Positions 63,151 through 64,000 of a DNA stretch of 64,000 bases are shown piece by piece. The stretch is from Endozoicomonas sp965196975. Lineage in GTDB: Bacteria; Pseudomonadota; Gammaproteobacteria; Pseudomonadales; Endozoicomonadaceae. The notes beneath the pieces are model-generated. The model searched no databases and was not told where the DNA came from. It worked only from the letters and a program-made list of their open reading frames with translations. A program made the position numbers and the translations under genes. Each line of letters starts with the position of its first letter. Positions within the stretch are counted from its first letter, which is position 1. The DNA lies in the NCBI RefSeq assembly GCF_965196975.1, contig NZ_OZ239981.1, forward strand, positions 2,790,001-2,854,000, in the 5' to 3' direction.

Positions 63151-63857
63151 TGTCTAAACGAATTCTGATCATTATGGCCATGGAAGCGGAGGCCGGGCCA
63201 GTCATTGAAAAACTCGGCCTGAAAGAAACTCCCGCCAATCCTCAGTTGAGAAGCCACTTCCCCCGCTTTCAAGGTGAGTTTGAAGGTAAGGACATCGTTA
63301 TCTCTCTGAACGGCAAATCCGTTGAGCATGGTGTCGACAGGATAGGCACAGAGTTTGCTGCTCTGAATACTCAATCCGCTATTCTTGAGTTTGCTCCGGA
63401 CCTGATTATTAACGCGGGAACCTGTGGTGCTTTTTCAGCCGATGCTGACATCGCTGATATCATCACTTCCGACCAGCCCGTGGTGTATCATGACCACCGG
63501 GTGCCACTGGAGGGCTTTGACCGATTTGCCATGGGCTCTTATCCAACCGCTTACCGCCCCAAATACTTCCAAAGTATTGAGCATAAACTTGGCGTGGTAA
63601 CGACTGGCAACTCCCTCGATATGCCCGATGTAGACAAGCAGTGGATTATTCAAAACCGGGGTATGGCCAAAGAGATGGAGTGTGCCGCCGTTGCTTCAAC
63701 TGCCCACCTTTACGGCATCGATTTCCTGCCCATTAAATCCGTAACCGATCATATTGATATCGAACTGGATAATGTTGAGCAGTTCCTTAACAACCTGAGC
63801 AAGGCCAGTAATAAGCTGAGCGAAACATTGATAAAGGTATTAGTCAATATCGATTAG
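63150..63857 (+). CDS. MTA/SAH nucleosidase-like phosphorylase-superfamily protein
   Basis: A 235-residue PNP/UDP-like enzyme. IIMAMEAEAGPVIEKLGL at the N-terminus carries the usual catalytic Glu region, INAGTCGAFSADADIAD is the glycine-rich strand, KEMECAAVASTAHLYG is the Met-Glu nucleoside-binding motif and IKSVTDHID has the catalytic Asp. It probably hydrolyses 5'-methylthioadenosine, S-adenosylhomocysteine or a related nucleoside, releasing adenine. It is coupled to the SUKH gene by TAATG. Exact substrate uncertain (MtnN, futalosine or other). Confidence 0.82.
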   Translation: MSKRILIIMAMEAEAGPVIEKLGLKETPANPQLRSHFPRFQGEFEGKDIVISLNGKSVEHGVDRIGTEFAALNTQSAILEFAPDLIINAGTCGAFSADADIADIITSDQPVVYHDHRVPLEGFDRFAMGSYPTAYRPKYFQSIEHKLGVVTTGNSLDMPDVDKQWIIQNRGMAKEMECAAVASTAHLYGIDFLPIKSVTDHIDIELDNVEQFLNNLSKASNKLSETLIKVLVNID

Positions 63858-64000
63858 TACAAGGGAGAACTGATTTGATGCAGTAGCATCTGCATCCAAT
63901 CTTCCCCATAAAATGAAACTTAACTGAATACTCTCTTCACTTTGTGTGAAAACATTGGGTAGAAAAAATTTCTTTCAACCACTCAGCAGCAGGTCCAAGC

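Overview
The window looks like chromosomal DNA of a marine gammaproteobacterium of the Oceanospirillales type, most plausibly an Endozoicomonas-like host-associated bacterium. That assignment is inference from the gene mix (metG, mrp, rsuA and three DEAD-box helicases among many recent insertion sequences, decayed catabolic genes and small palindromic repeats); no rRNA or marker gene settles it. No tRNA, rRNA or CRISPR array was seen.

Layout. 1-11 kb: a window-edge repeat protein, a truncated haemoglobin, a NYN-LOTUS protein, a first IS copy, a DEAD-box helicase, a CutA-like protein with a lipoprotein-type leader followed by a membrane-anchored zinc protease, an SMR exporter, a DJ-1/PfpI protein, an outer-membrane barrel, an SDR, and two small divergent genes around a perfect 9-1-9 Fur-box palindrome. 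11-14.7 kb: a PuuB/OrdL-like oxidoreductase, the stump of a second one, an ISKra4-type element and the stump of a fatty acid desaturase. 14.8-24 kb: copper/silver homeostasis, with cueR and a minus-strand run of a small Cys/His/Met protein, cusC, cusB, cusA and a DUF411 gene, closed by a strong terminator. CusB ends in six tandem Met/His/Asp-rich repeats. 24-33.5 kb: a palindromic MITE-like element, an 8-oxoguanine deaminase-like enzyme, a PuuA-like glutamine synthetase split by IS66, alanine dehydrogenase, and a GntP permease split by another IS66. 33.9-37.3 kb: an IS3 element, a decayed beta-lactamase-family gene and a second ISKra4 copy. 37.3-51 kb: mostly intact genes, including marR-MATE with twin operators, an OmpA-type lipoprotein followed by 50-bp tandem repeats, mrp, a ferric-reductase-like flavoprotein, a DnaT-like plus lambda-P-like helicase-loader pair, metG and rsuA. 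51.5-59.6 kb: an island bounded by IS66 copies and holding a broken amidohydrolase, an NCS2 nucleobase permease and a LysR gene broken twice. 59.9-63.9 kb: two tandem DEAD-box helicases, a SUKH-like protein and an MTA/SAH-nucleosidase-like enzyme.

IS history. Ten IS copies are present: five IS66 (single-transposase type, 1599 bp when whole), two ISKra4-type (1391 bp), two IS4/IS701-like (1116 bp) and one IS3 (about 1249 bp). Copies with intact target duplications (both IS4/IS701-like, one ISKra4, two IS66) mark simple recent insertions. Copies without them (one ISKra4, three IS66) sit at junctions between truncated genes and imply IS-driven deletion or inversion. The broken genes cluster in polyamine, amino-acid, sugar-acid and nucleobase use, which fits genome reduction in a host-associated lifestyle. 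That last point is inference.
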